Positions 8,282-14,729 of a DNA stretch of 24,144 nucleotides are shown here, piece by piece. The stretch's first letter is position 1. Every line of letters begins with the position of its first letter. This stretch comes from an uncultured Faecalibacterium sp. (GTDB taxonomy: Bacteria; Bacillota; Clostridia; Oscillospirales; Ruminococcaceae), in NCBI GenBank assembly GCA_900772565.1, contig CAAHET010000077.1:1-24144 (forward strand), given 5' to 3'. The position numbers were made by a program, and so were the translations under genes. Under the pieces are notes generated by a model. The model saw only the letters and a list, made by a program, of their open reading frames with translations, did not search any database and had not been told where the DNA came from.

Positions 8282-8800
8282 ATGAATGCAGCACAGCGCA
8301 GAGAACGCATCCTGACCCGGCTGAACAGCGCCGGTGCCCCTTTAAGCGCCAGCACGCTGGCGGCAGAACTGGGGGTCTCGCGGCAGATCGTGGTAGGAGA
8401 TGTGGCACTGCTGCGCGCCGGCGGGGCGCAGATCGATGCCACCCCCCGGGGCTACCAGCTGCACCCGGCGGAAAAGGGCTATACCGGCATTCTGGCCTGT
8501 GTGCACCGCACGCAGGAAGAGATGCGCCGGGAGCTGTACACCGTGGTGGATCAGGGCGGCACGGTGGTGGATGTGGCGGTGGAAAACAGCCTGTACGGCG
8601 AGATCCGCGCCACATTGAACCTGTGCAACCGGTACGATGTGGACAACTTTATCCGTCAGGCGGCGGATGCGCCAGAGAGCCTTTTGAGCCGCATGACCGG
8701 CGGCGTGCACCTGCACACTTTGCGCTGCCCGGATAAGGACACCTTTGCCCGCATCCGCGCAGCTTTGGAGCAGCAGGGGCTTTTGTACCGCAAGGAGTAA
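8282..8800 (+). CDS. niaR: NiaR-type transcriptional repressor (HTH plus 3H domain)
   Basis: A 172-residue regulator. Residues 5-60 form an HTH_11-type winged helix (Ala-Ala-Glu-Leu-Gly-Val-Ser-Arg-Gln). Residues 68-172 form the 3H domain, with His75 and the pair His143/His145 corresponding to the three histidines that name it and bind metal in the Thermotoga homologue. The family senses nicotinic acid and represses NAD synthesis or niacin-uptake genes. None is adjacent here, so it probably acts on distant targets. AAGGAAG lies about 13 bases before the ATG, slightly far. It has its own promoter and is followed by a TetR-type gene. Confidence 0.88.
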   Translation: MNAAQRRERILTRLNSAGAPLSASTLAAELGVSRQIVVGDVALLRAGGAQIDATPRGYQLHPAEKGYTGILACVHRTQEEMRRELYTVVDQGGTVVDVAVENSLYGEIRATLNLCNRYDVDNFIRQAADAPESLLSRMTGGVHLHTLRCPDKDTFARIRAALEQQGLLYRKE

Positions 8801-8811
8801 CGCTGCGGCGC

Positions 8812-8826
8812 TTATACCCAGTATAA
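8812..8826. promoter_or_regulatory. Palindrome, possible operator for the TetR-type regulator
   Basis: TTATAC-cca-GTATAA is a perfect 6+6 inverted repeat located 12 bases after niaR and about 70 bases before the TetR-type gene. Perfect short palindromes upstream of TetR-type genes are often autoregulatory sites; that role here is inferred. Confidence 0.4.
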
Positions 8827-8896
8827 AAAGGGCTGCGGGGCTTGTCTATCCGCAAAACCGGAAAAACGTTGGAAAATCAACAAAAAAGCAAAAGAG

Positions 8897-9448
8897 GTGG
8901 GTTTTCTGGATATCCGCATTGAAAAGACCGAGCGCGCCATCAAACAGGCCTTTATGGAACTGCGCCGCGAAAAGCCGGTGGAGAAGATCCGTGTCAAGGA
9001 GCTGTGCGACCGCGCCTGCATCAATAAATCCACATTTTACGCCCATTATCAGGATATCTATGCGCTGGCCAACGCCATGGAGGACGAGATGGTGCAGGCG
9101 GTGGTGGAAAGCCTGCCCCGCCTGACTGCCAGCGATGTGAGCGAGCGCACCGAATGGCTTGCGCGGGAGATGTTCCGCGCCTTTGCCGAGCATCAGGCGG
9201 AGATCACCGTGCTCTTCTCCGGCTCCCGGCAAGGGCTTTTCATCAATCGGGTGGAGCAGGCCATGTGCAATTGCATCGCCCAGACCGACCCCACCTTTGA
9301 GTCGGACGTAGTGCGCAAGGTGGTGCTGTCCTTCTGCGTGCAGGGGTGCTACTACACCTTTACCAGCTACTGCGGCCAGATGGACGAAAAACGCCTTGTG
9401 GCGCTGCTTGCCTCCATCGCTCGCGCTGCGCAGAAGATACGGATGTAA
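8897..9448 (+). CDS. TetR/AcrR-family transcriptional regulator
   Basis: A 183-residue protein. Residues 5-55 are a TetR DNA-binding domain: Ile-Lys-Gln-Ala-Phe-Met-Glu-Leu, then Val-Lys-Glu-Leu-Cys-Asp-Arg-Ala-Cys-Ile-Asn-Lys-Ser-Thr-Phe-Tyr-Ala-His-Tyr. The remainder is a helical ligand or dimerisation domain ending with two Cys and several Tyr (Gly-Cys-Tyr-Tyr). The start is uncertain: GTG at 8897 is the first candidate, but the only Shine-Dalgarno-like sequence (AGAGGTG) overlaps it, so a CTG at 8906 could be the real start. No ATG lies in frame between the niaR stop and the domain. The regulated genes are not evident; convergent with the amino-acid ABC operon. Confidence 0.85.
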   Translation: MGFLDIRIEKTERAIKQAFMELRREKPVEKIRVKELCDRACINKSTFYAHYQDIYALANAMEDEMVQAVVESLPRLTASDVSERTEWLAREMFRAFAEHQAEITVLFSGSRQGLFINRVEQAMCNCIAQTDPTFESDVVRKVVLSFCVQGCYYTFTSYCGQMDEKRLVALLASIARAAQKIRM

Positions 9449-9460
9449 GAAAATTAAAGA

Positions 9461-9504
9461 AAACAGAATGCCGGACGGCCTACGGGCTGTCCGGCATTCT
9501 GTTT
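9461..9504. terminator. Bidirectional terminator between the TetR-type gene and the ABC ATPase gene
   Basis: A 16-bp perfect stem (9461-9476 with 9489-9504) continues inward with a G-T wobble and three more pairs to a TACG loop. A/T-rich DNA flanks the left side (T-rich on the minus strand), and the 3' arm ends in TTT on the plus strand. It serves two convergent genes. Confidence 0.85.
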
Positions 9505-9512
9505 AAAACTCT

Positions 9513-10277
9513 TTACAGCATCTTGGAGAGGAAGGCTTTCAGGCGGGGGTGTTTGGGGTTGGTGAACAGCTCCTGCGGCGGCTCGTCCTCCTGAATTTTA
9601 CCGTCATCGATGAAGATAACCCGGTTGGACACCTCGCGGGCAAAGCCCATTTCGTGGGTGACCACCAGCATGGTGATGCCGGTGTGTGCCAGCTCCTTCA
9701 TCAGCTCCAGCACCTCGCCCACCATCTCGGGGTCAAGGGCGCTGGTGGGCTCGTCGAACAGGATTACGTCCGGGTCCATGGCCAGCGCACGGGCAATGGC
9801 GATGCGTTGCTGCTGACCACCGGACAGGCTTCTGGGGTAGGCGTTGGCCTTATCGGCCAGACCTACGCGGGCCAGCAGCTCGTTTGCGCGGGCAGAGATG
9901 GCTTCCTTGTCCTTCAGCTTCAGCAGACTGGGGGCCAGCTCAAGGTTCTTTTTCACGGTCAGATGTGGGAACAGGTTGAAGTGCTGGAACACCATGCCCA
10001 TCTTCTGGCGCACGGCGTCGATGTGCGCCTCGTCCACCTCGACCCCTTCAAACTTGATGGAGCCGGAGGAAGGAGTCTCCAAGCGGTTCAGGCAGCGCAG
10101 AAAGGTGGACTTGCCGCAGCCGGAAGGGCCGATTAGGCAAACCACGTCGCCGCGGTAGATATCAAGGTCGATGCCCTTCAGCACGTCCAGCGTGGGGTCG
10201 GCCTTTTTTGCGCCGCGCTTTTTAACGCCGCCGTAGGTCTTGGTCAGGCCGCGTACTTCCAAAATCTTATCGGTCAC
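9513..10277 (-). CDS. Polar amino-acid ABC transporter ATP-binding protein
   Basis: A 254-residue GlnQ-class ATPase energising amino-acid import. Walker A is Gly50-Pro-Ser-Gly-Cys-Gly-Lys-Ser-Thr58, Q-loop Gln98, signature Leu-Ser-Gly-Gly-Gln-Gln-Gln-Arg (151-158), Walker B Val-Ile-Leu-Phe-Asp-Glu (171-176), H-loop His in Val-Thr-His-Glu-Met-Gly. Residues 17-30 are a Lys-rich insertion between the aromatic A-loop strand and the next strand, longer than usual for the family. The start is GTG at 10277, placed 10 bases after GAGGAGG and overlapping the permease stop by 11 bases; a TTG seven codons earlier would lie over the ribosome site. Confidence 0.95.
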   Translation of the reverse strand: MTDKILEVRGLTKTYGGVKKRGAKKADPTLDVLKGIDLDIYRGDVVCLIGPSGCGKSTFLRCLNRLETPSSGSIKFEGVEVDEAHIDAVRQKMGMVFQHFNLFPHLTVKKNLELAPSLLKLKDKEAISARANELLARVGLADKANAYPRSLSGGQQQRIAIARALAMDPDVILFDEPTSALDPEMVGEVLELMKELAHTGITMLVVTHEMGFAREVSNRVIFIDDGKIQEDEPPQELFTNPKHPRLKAFLSKML

Positions 10278-11031
10278 TTTGTGCCAGCCTCCTCTCAAAC
10301 TTGCTCAGCAGCCATGTAAACAGCATAACAAGGATCAGGTAGATCAGTGCAACGCCCAGCAGGGGGAACATGGCTTCGTAGGTGCGGTTCATAATGCCCT
10401 GTGCGGCATACAGCAGCTCCTTGCCGCCGATGGTGGTGATCAGGGAGGTATCCTTGAGCAGAATGATGAACTCGTTGCCCAGTGCAGGCAGCACCGCACG
10501 GATGGCCTGCGGGATGATGATGACCACCATGGTGGTCATGTAGTTCAGGCCAAGGCTGCGCCCAGCCTCCATCTGGCCGGGATCCACGGCCATCAGGCCG
10601 CCGCGGATGATCTCGGATACATACGCGCCGGAGTTGATGCCCAGAGTCAGCGCACCCACCATGGTAAAGTTGCGGCTGTTGGCAAAAATGACCATGCTCA
10701 TGATCAGCAGCTGCACCATCATGGGCGTGCCGCGGATGATGGTGGTGTACACCTGACACACCGCGTTAAAAAAGCCCAGCACCGCATTTTTGTGGCCGGG
10801 GCGCTGCTGGTCGTGGGTCACGCGCACCAGCGCCACCACGCTGCCCAGCACCACGCCCAGCGCCAGCGCCAGTGCGGTGACCAGCAGGGTGGTGCCCACA
10901 CCGCTGATGTACTGCATCCAGCGGTCCTTCAGCAGAAAGGCCTGATAAAACTTGAAGAAGAAATCCTGTCCAAAGCTTAGCTTTGTGCCGCTGTTGAGCA
11001 GCTCTTTGAGCAGTTCGTATTGCGCAGCCAT
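10267..11031 (-). CDS. Polar amino-acid ABC transporter permease
   Basis: A 254-residue HisM/GlnP-type inner-membrane permease with about five membrane segments. A hydrophobic block at 44-67 is followed by the family motif Arg-Gly-Thr-Pro (about 99-102). The EAA loop that docks the ATPase reads Glu-Ala-Gly-Arg-Ser-Leu-Gly-Leu-Asn. The ATG at 11031 has GAGG 8 bases upstream. It overlaps the ATPase gene, indicating coupled translation, and is separated from the binding-protein gene by a terminator. It would form the pore as a dimer with two ATPase copies. Confidence 0.94.
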   Translation of the reverse strand: MAAQYELLKELLNSGTKLSFGQDFFFKFYQAFLLKDRWMQYISGVGTTLLVTALALALGVVLGSVVALVRVTHDQQRPGHKNAVLGFFNAVCQVYTTIIRGTPMMVQLLIMSMVIFANSRNFTMVGALTLGINSGAYVSEIIRGGLMAVDPGQMEAGRSLGLNYMTTMVVIIIPQAIRAVLPALGNEFIILLKDTSLITTIGGKELLYAAQGIMNRTYEAMFPLLGVALIYLILVMLFTWLLSKFERRLAQSDR

Positions 11032-11080
11032 TCACATCCTCACTTTCCGTTTGTCAATAAATTGTAACCACTTTTTTCTA

Positions 11081-11112
11081 AAAAAAGAGGTGCCCCGGAG
11101 CGGGGCGCCTCC
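11081..11112 (-). terminator. Internal terminator between binding-protein and permease genes
   Basis: On the minus strand an 11-bp stem (11111-11101 with 11097-11087, one G-T wobble, 3-base loop) is followed by six T. It stands after the binding-protein stop and before the permease start. Partial termination here would yield more binding protein than membrane parts, a common arrangement in ABC importers. Confidence 0.85.
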
Positions 11113-11143
11113 TTGGGTACAGGAATGGTACAGGGCACGCAAC

Positions 11144-11980
11144 TTAGTTTGCGTTGATGTACTTGTCCACGATGGCCTGCAGGGTACCGTCAGCCTTCAG
11201 CTCCTCCAGAGCCTTGTTGACAGCGTCCTCCAGAGCAGAACCCTTTGCCATGCCGATGGCGTAATCTTCCTCGGCGTAGCTGGTATCCAGCACCTTCAGG
11301 CCGGGGTTGGCAGCCACGAACTCCTGTGCGGGAGCGTTATCGATGACCACAGCGTCCACCTGACCATTGTTCAGTGCCTGCACAGCGGTCAGACCGTTGT
11401 CGTAAGCAACCACGTTGCTGTCGCCGAAATCATCGGAGCAGTAGATGTAGCCGGTAGTGCCGCGCTGGGTGCCGATCTTCTTACCGGCCAGATCATCGGG
11501 AGAAGCAATGTCGGAGCCCTCGGGCACGATGATGGACTGGATGCCGGTGGCGTAGCTGTCGGAGAAGTCCATCACAGCCTTGCGCTCGTCGGTCACGGTA
11601 ACGCCTGCCATCACGATGTCGGCCTTGCCCTGCTGCACGCTGAGCAGTGCGGCGTCAAAGTCCATATCATCGATCTGCAGCTCCAGACCCAGCTTCTCAG
11701 CAATGGCCTTGGCGGTGTCCACGTCGATGCCCTCAAATTCGCCGGCATCGGTGGTCATCTCGTACGGAGGGAAGGCGGCGTTGGTAGCCATGGTCAGCTT
11801 GCCAGCTTCCACGGTGGTCAGCTCAGCAGCAGCGGCAGAAGAAACAGCTTCGGAGGAAGCAGCAGAGCTTGCCACAGAAGAAGCAGCAGAGCTTGCGGAA
11901 CCACCGCAGGCGGTCATAGCCAGAGCAGCAACGGAAACGGCAGCGGCAGCCAGAAAGCTGCGGCGAGAGATCTTTTTCAT
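11144..11980 (-). CDS. Amino-acid ABC transporter substrate-binding lipoprotein
   Basis: A 278-residue extracellular lipoprotein of SBP family 3. The signal peptide has Lys-Lys then Ser5-Arg-Arg-Ser-Phe-Leu10, a twin-arginine-like motif, and a lipobox Met-Thr-Ala-Cys25. A low-complexity Ser/Ala linker (26-52) precedes the two-lobed domain. The typical start (Leu-Thr-Met-Ala-Thr-Asn-Ala-Ala-Phe-Pro-Pro-Tyr-Glu) and the Gly-Phe/Glu-Gly-Ile-Asp-Val-Asp motif are present. The ATG at 11980 is chosen because GAGGAG lies 9 bases upstream; a TTG two codons earlier is less suitable. Ligand is a polar amino acid; cystine, glutamine or another cannot be decided here. Confidence 0.94.
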   Translation of the reverse strand: MKKISRRSFLAAAAVSVAALAMTACGGSASSAASSVASSAASSEAVSSAAAAELTTVEAGKLTMATNAAFPPYEMTTDAGEFEGIDVDTAKAIAEKLGLELQIDDMDFDAALLSVQQGKADIVMAGVTVTDERKAVMDFSDSYATGIQSIIVPEGSDIASPDDLAGKKIGTQRGTTGYIYCSDDFGDSNVVAYDNGLTAVQALNNGQVDAVVIDNAPAQEFVAANPGLKVLDTSYAEEDYAIGMAKGSALEDAVNKALEELKADGTLQAIVDKYINAN

Positions 11981-12020
11981 ATTCAAACACTCCTCATTCT
12001 ATGCAATATAGTTTGCCTTA

Positions 12021-12054
12021 CCCCGATGGGATGCGATTCATCGCGCTTTCGGGG
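12021..12054 (-). promoter_or_regulatory. Hairpin in the amino-acid transporter leader
   Basis: Nested pairing in the 5' leader: CCCCGA (12021-12026) with TCGGGG (12049-12054), and inside it GCGAT (12033-12037) with ATCGC (12040-12044, 2-base gap so the innermost pairs must open). It begins only a few bases after the predicted transcription start. No T-run follows, so it looks like a stabilising or regulatory leader structure. Confidence 0.45.
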
Positions 12055-12063
12055 AACGCACTT

Positions 12064-12092
12064 AGTATAGTTTGTACAAAACGAAAAGTCAA
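12064..12092 (-). promoter_or_regulatory. Promoter of the amino-acid ABC transporter operon
   Basis: On the minus strand TTGACT (12092-12087) and TATACT (12069-12064) are separated by 17 bases. Transcription would start near 12057, giving a leader of about 77 bases. Confidence 0.85.
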
Positions 12093-12180
12093 TACTTGTG
12101 CATAATAATCCGTGAAATTGAAACGATTTTGCAAACATTTATGCAATAACGGAGAAAATATGTGAATATATGCGGTATAA

Positions 12181-12480
12181 ACCCCTTCCGTCATCGCCTG
12201 CGGCGATGCCACCTTCCCCAAGGGGACGGCTTAACTCCCTCAGTCAAAGCCTGACGGCTTTGCCAGCTCCCTCGGGGAGGGAGCCTCTGGCGAAACCGGA
12301 CACTTTACGCTTGAGCCGGTAACTGTACCGCCATACCAAAGGCCCCATCACAGAGGGGGCTGTCGCCGTAGGCGACTGGGGGAGTTCGCTTCCAAGGGGA
12401 CGGCTTTCGTGGTGGCGGTAAAGTTTCCGGCATAGCCCAAAGGCGTCCCTTTGGGGGAGCTGGCGCGTTAGCGCCTGAGG
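12181..12480. repeat. Palindromic intergenic repeat, copy B (outer element interrupted by a second one)
   Basis: The outer element begins at ACCCCTTCCGTC and ends near 12480 with GGAGCTGGC, stem GGCGC-gtta-GCGCC (12462-12475), then CTGAGG. Its left (12181-12232) and right (12407-12466) parts align closely with the uninterrupted copy at 24031-24144, including a shared core around AAAGTTTCCGGCATAGC. The left end hairpin is ATCGCC-tgc-GGCGAT (12193-12207). The 12233-12386 insertion is described separately. Together with the promoter at 12064-12092 this accounts for the gap between the nitroreductase gene and the amino-acid transporter operon; no gene is seen in it. Confidence 0.8.
12218..12406. 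mobile_element. MITE-like element inserted inside repeat B, with direct-repeat flanks
   Basis: Ends AACTCCCTCAGTC (12233-12245) and GACTGGGGGAGTT (12374-12386) are 13-bp inverted repeats with one mismatch. Inside each end is a hairpin: AAAGCC-tgac-GGCTTT (12246-12261) and TCGCC-gta-GGCGA (12363-12375). A 15-bp direct repeat, CCAAGGGGACGGCTT, occurs at 12218-12232 directly left, and at 12392-12406, five bases past the right end; it may be a target duplication. No ORF is carried, so any mobility would be non-autonomous. Confidence 0.6.
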
Positions 12481-12502
12481 GGGTGCACTTGCGCTTCTGA
12501 AA

Positions 12503-13078
12503 TCAGACGCTTCTTGCAATCTCCTCCGCGCTGCGCTTGGGTACGCAGTAGTCGCGGTTTTCGTCCAGATAGTACTTTACGCCGGTCTGCTCGGTCATGG
12601 GGACGATGCCGGCTTTGTGGGTGGGGTAGCCAAAAGCTACCATAAACGCCAGCTTCTGCGGCTCCTCGATGCCCAGCAGCGCGGTCAGGGCAGGCTTGTT
12701 GATCGCGCCCATAATGCAGCTGCCCACACCCTTGTCCCATGCGGCAAGGGTCATGTTGGCCAGCGCGATGCCGGTGTCGGTGGCAAGGTCGCCGGGGATG
12801 GCGGTATCCTGCACCACCGCTGCATAAAAGGTGGGCAGCTCGTCCGCCTTAGGTGTGCCCTGCTCCGGCGGCAGATAGCCAGCCCACTTGACCAGCGGCT
12901 GCACCTTGGCTACCATTTCCGGACTTTGCACCAGCACCAGACGCACCGCCTGCCGGTTTGCCCCGCAGGAGGACAGCCGCACGGCCTGTACGATGTCGTC
13001 CACCACGTCCTGCGGCACGGCCTTTTGTGCAAACCGGCGGTAGGTGCGGCGGGTAGTCAGAAGTTCCATTGCGTTCAT
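12503..13078 (-). CDS. Nitroreductase-family FMN-dependent oxidoreductase
   Basis: A 191-residue flavoprotein. The N-terminal Thr-Arg-Arg-Thr-Tyr-Arg-Arg-Phe motif contacts FMN phosphate; the middle has the family Gly-Ile-Ala-Leu-Ala-Asn-Met-Thr-Leu-Ala-Ala and Gly-Ser-Cys-Ile-Met-Gly-Ala; the C-terminal part has Ala-Phe-Gly-Tyr-Pro. These proteins use NAD(P)H to reduce nitro groups, quinones or flavins; the natural substrate is unknown. The ATG at 13078 is chosen because AAGGAG sits 8 bases upstream; the GTG three codons earlier falls within that ribosome site. It follows the ThrE subunits by 42 bases and may share their transcript. Repeat B lies at its 3' end. Confidence 0.9.
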   Translation of the reverse strand: MNAMELLTTRRTYRRFAQKAVPQDVVDDIVQAVRLSSCGANRQAVRLVLVQSPEMVAKVQPLVKWAGYLPPEQGTPKADELPTFYAAVVQDTAIPGDLATDTGIALANMTLAAWDKGVGSCIMGAINKPALTALLGIEEPQKLAFMVAFGYPTHKAGIVPMTEQTGVKYYLDENRDYCVPKRSAEEIARSV

Positions 13079-13120
13079 AGAGATCACTCCTTATTTATAA
13101 GTAGATTGGAAAACAACAGA

Positions 13121-13573
13121 TCATTTCCGCTTTTTGGGGATAGGCACGCACAGCACCAGACTGATGCCGATGGCCAGCGCCACGGCAATTTTAAAGGTGC
13201 TGATGCCCTTGGCAAGGGCCAGCGCGTTTTCGTTCTGGATAAAATAGTAGGCGGTGTAGTAGATGCCTGCGCCCGGCACCAGCGGAAAGATACCGGACAG
13301 CAAAAACACGGTGACCGGCGTTTTTTGGGTGATGGCAAACACGCGGGTAAGGATGGTCAGCGGAATGACCGCCAGCAGCGAGGCCGTGGCGGGGTCTGCG
13401 CCCAGCAGGGTCAGAAGCTCGTACCCCAGCCAGCCCACAGCGCCCACCAGTGCGCAGTAGGGCAGGCAGCGCCGGGGGCACGCAAACAGAATGGCAAAGC
13501 TCAGCGTGCCCACCCCGGCCAGAAAAAACTGCGCCGTCAGCTCACTGATCTGTACAGCTGTAAGGGACATCAT
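13121..13573 (-). CDS. Threonine/serine exporter, small subunit (ThrE_2-like)
   Basis: A 150-residue integral membrane protein with four or five hydrophobic segments, matching the small half (formerly DUF3815) of ThrE-type exporters. The conserved Phe-Pro-Leu-Val-Pro-Gly-Ala-Gly is present. Corynebacterium ThrE is one fused protein; Firmicutes usually split it in two as here. The ATG at 13573 overlaps the stop of the larger subunit gene as ATGA, indicating translational coupling; GGGGGTGG upstream is a weak ribosome site, consistent with that. Confidence 0.88.
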   Translation of the reverse strand: MMSLTAVQISELTAQFFLAGVGTLSFAILFACPRRCLPYCALVGAVGWLGYELLTLLGADPATASLLAVIPLTILTRVFAITQKTPVTVFLLSGIFPLVPGAGIYYTAYYFIQNENALALAKGISTFKIAVALAIGISLVLCVPIPKKRK

Positions 13574-14361
13574 ACCACGACCACCCCCGTAAGTACCGTG
13601 TACAGCCGCAGCACAAGACCGGTGCCGATGGCAATGCTGGCGGCAATGAGCAAAGCGTCAATCATGCGGATGGTGCCGGAAAGGTAGTCGCCCTGCACAA
13701 AGTCCCGGATGCCCATGGTGAAGGCGATACCCGGGGTCAGGATCATCAGCGTACCGATGATGGCGTGGCTGGCAGAGGTGTGCAACAGATTGCACAGCAG
13801 GATGCACACCAGCGTGATCAGCGCAGCGGTGCTGATCTTCTGGAAGCCGCCGGGCACTTCATGCCGCCCGCACCACAGCAGATACCAGCTGGCAACCAGT
13901 CCTGCCCCGGCAGCTGCCAGCGCGCTGCGCAGGTTGCCGCCGAACATCATGGCAAAGCAAAACGCCCCGCACAGCCCGGACAGCAGCTGCACATGATCCT
14001 TGGGGAAGGGCAGCCGCCGCGCCAGTACCAAACGGCTCTCGGCTTCGTCTAAGGTCATCCCGGTCTGGGCAATCTGGCGGGAAAGCTCGTTCACCGCCGC
14101 CACCCGCCCCAGATGGGTGGTGCGCACCGGTACGTTGCGCACTTCGCTGATCTCGGCAGTGCCGGCGCTGGCAAAAATGCCGTTGGTCAGCACATAAACG
14201 TGAAATTCCCGCAGGTGGAAGCTGCGCGCCATGATCTCCATGGTCTGCTCCACCCGGAATACCTCTGCACCGTTTTCCAGCAGGGTCTGCCCTGCGGCCA
14301 TGATAAAATCCATAATGCGGCGGCGCAGCTCTTCATCGGGAAAAGGGTCTCTGCTATTCAT
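13570..14361 (-). CDS. Threonine/serine exporter, large subunit (ThrE N-terminal domain)
   Basis: A 263-residue protein of the ThrE family (PF06738 type). Residues 1-115 are a soluble region with the typical Asn-Gly-Ala-Glu-Val-Phe-Arg-Val-Glu and Thr-Asn-Gly-Ile-Phe-Ala-Ser motifs; residues 125-263 hold about five membrane segments. With the overlapping small subunit it should export threonine or serine. The ATG at 14361 is chosen because AAGGAG lies about 8 bases upstream and a promoter precedes it; an in-frame ORF extending up to 14550 runs through that promoter and a terminator and is not plausible coding sequence. Confidence 0.9.
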   Translation of the reverse strand: MNSRDPFPDEELRRRIMDFIMAAGQTLLENGAEVFRVEQTMEIMARSFHLREFHVYVLTNGIFASAGTAEISEVRNVPVRTTHLGRVAAVNELSRQIAQTGMTLDEAESRLVLARRLPFPKDHVQLLSGLCGAFCFAMMFGGNLRSALAAAGAGLVASWYLLWCGRHEVPGGFQKISTAALITLVCILLCNLLHTSASHAIIGTLMILTPGIAFTMGIRDFVQGDYLSGTIRMIDALLIAASIAIGTGLVLRLYTVLTGVVVV

Positions 14362-14392
14362 TGCCTGCTCTCCTTGCAAAAGATGATATCCT

Positions 14393-14421
14393 ATTTTATC
14401 ATGTGCATCAGCCGCATACAA
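14393..14421 (-). promoter_or_regulatory. Promoter of the ThrE operon
   Basis: On the minus strand TTGTAT (14421-14416) and TAAAAT (14398-14393) lie 17 bases apart, with TG one base before the -10. Start near 14386, about 25 bases before the ATG. Confidence 0.65.
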
Positions 14422-14434
14422 GAGCATATAATAA

Positions 14435-14459
14435 AAAGCTCTGGAAACACCAGAGCTTT
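14435..14459 (-). terminator. Minus-strand terminator upstream of the ThrE promoter
   Basis: AAAGCTCTGG (14435-14444) pairs with CCAGAGCTTT (14450-14459) around a 5-base loop. Read on the minus strand it ends in TTT and continues TTATTATAT; on the plus strand only CTTGCG follows. It would stop transcripts coming from the right before they enter the ThrE genes. Confidence 0.65.
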
Positions 14460-14460
14460 C

Positions 14461-14489
14461 TTGCGAAAAGGGTCGGAATATGTTATAAT
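14461..14489 (+). promoter_or_regulatory. Promoter of the 20-codon ORF transcript
   Basis: TTGCGA (14461-14466) and a consensus TATAAT (14484-14489) are separated by 17 bases, with an extended -10 TG. Predicted start is near 14496, exactly where the first leader hairpin begins. Confidence 0.85.
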
Positions 14490-14495
14490 CGTCCT

Positions 14496-14570
14496 GTCGC
14501 TGAAAAGCGACCGAAAGGTACTGCACATACGGCAGGCGGTTGGCCCTCACTTCCGGAAGGAGGTGAGAAA
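14496..14570 (+). promoter_or_regulatory. Structured 5' leader with sequestered ribosome site
   Basis: Stem 1 GTCGCT-gaaa-AGCGAC (14496-14511) has a GNRA tetraloop and lies at the predicted 5' end. A weak stem CTGC/GCAG (14521-14535) follows. The last stem pairs CTCACTTCC (14546-14554) with GGAGGTGAG (14559-14567, one G-T wobble) around a GGAA loop, also GNRA. The last stem contains the Shine-Dalgarno of the ORF starting at 14571, so translation should depend on opening it. Whether it senses anything is unknown. Confidence 0.7.
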
Positions 14571-14633
14571 ATGCCTATTACTTTGACATTCCACTTGTTT
14601 GGATTTACGTTTACGATCAAGGTAAGAAAGTAA
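14571..14633 (+). CDS. 20-residue peptide with amphipathic beta-hairpin pattern
   Basis: ATG at 14571 follows AAGGAGG at ideal spacing; the stop is at 14631-14633. Hydrophobic residues alternate with Thr/His/Lys: Ile3, Leu5, Phe7, Leu9, then Phe10-Gly11-Phe12, then Phe14, Ile16, Val18, with a basic tail Lys17, Arg19, Lys20. That is the pattern of two short beta strands joined at a Phe-Gly turn. It is too short for a membrane helix. The dedicated promoter, structured leader and terminator argue it is a real small gene. I do not recognise the family; a leader peptide, a small toxin-like or antimicrobial-like peptide are all possible. Confidence 0.65.
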   Translation: MPITLTFHLFGFTFTIKVRK

Positions 14634-14665
14634 AAACCGCCACCCCGGCAGGTGACGGTTTTTCT
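14632..14665. terminator. Bidirectional terminator of the small-ORF cassette
   Basis: AAAAACCG (14632-14639) pairs with CGGTTTTT (14656-14663), then after one mismatch CACC pairs with GGTG. The plus strand reads CGGTTTTTCTTT, and the minus strand CGGTTTTTACTTT. It overlaps the last bases of the ORF stop codon. Confidence 0.85.
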
Positions 14666-14723
14666 TTGATAAAAGTTAAGCCAAAAACCTAAAGGGCTAA
14701 CCGCTTGTCGCAGTGCCTTTTGT
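14632..14723 (-). ncRNA. Candidate small or antisense RNA facing the 20-codon ORF
   Basis: From the minus-strand promoter at 14730-14758 a transcript would begin near 14723. It would contain a stem formed by GTTAGCC and GGCTTAAC (one bulged base, + strand 14675-14703 region) and end at the bidirectional terminator, about 92 nt in all. Read-through would extend it across the whole small-ORF mRNA to the terminator at 14435-14459. No ORF with a ribosome site is seen in it. Existence is inferred from promoter and terminator only. Confidence 0.4.
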
Positions 14724-14729
14724 AGTTAT

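Noticed and set aside
8044..8736. 230-codon plus-strand ORF bridging the GH13 gene and niaR
   Set aside because: It runs through a terminator and a promoter and is out of frame with both real genes.
14362..14550. N-terminal extension of the ThrE large subunit
   Set aside because: It would cross the ThrE promoter, a terminator hairpin and the opposite-strand small-ORF leader, and family similarity starts after the ATG at 14361.
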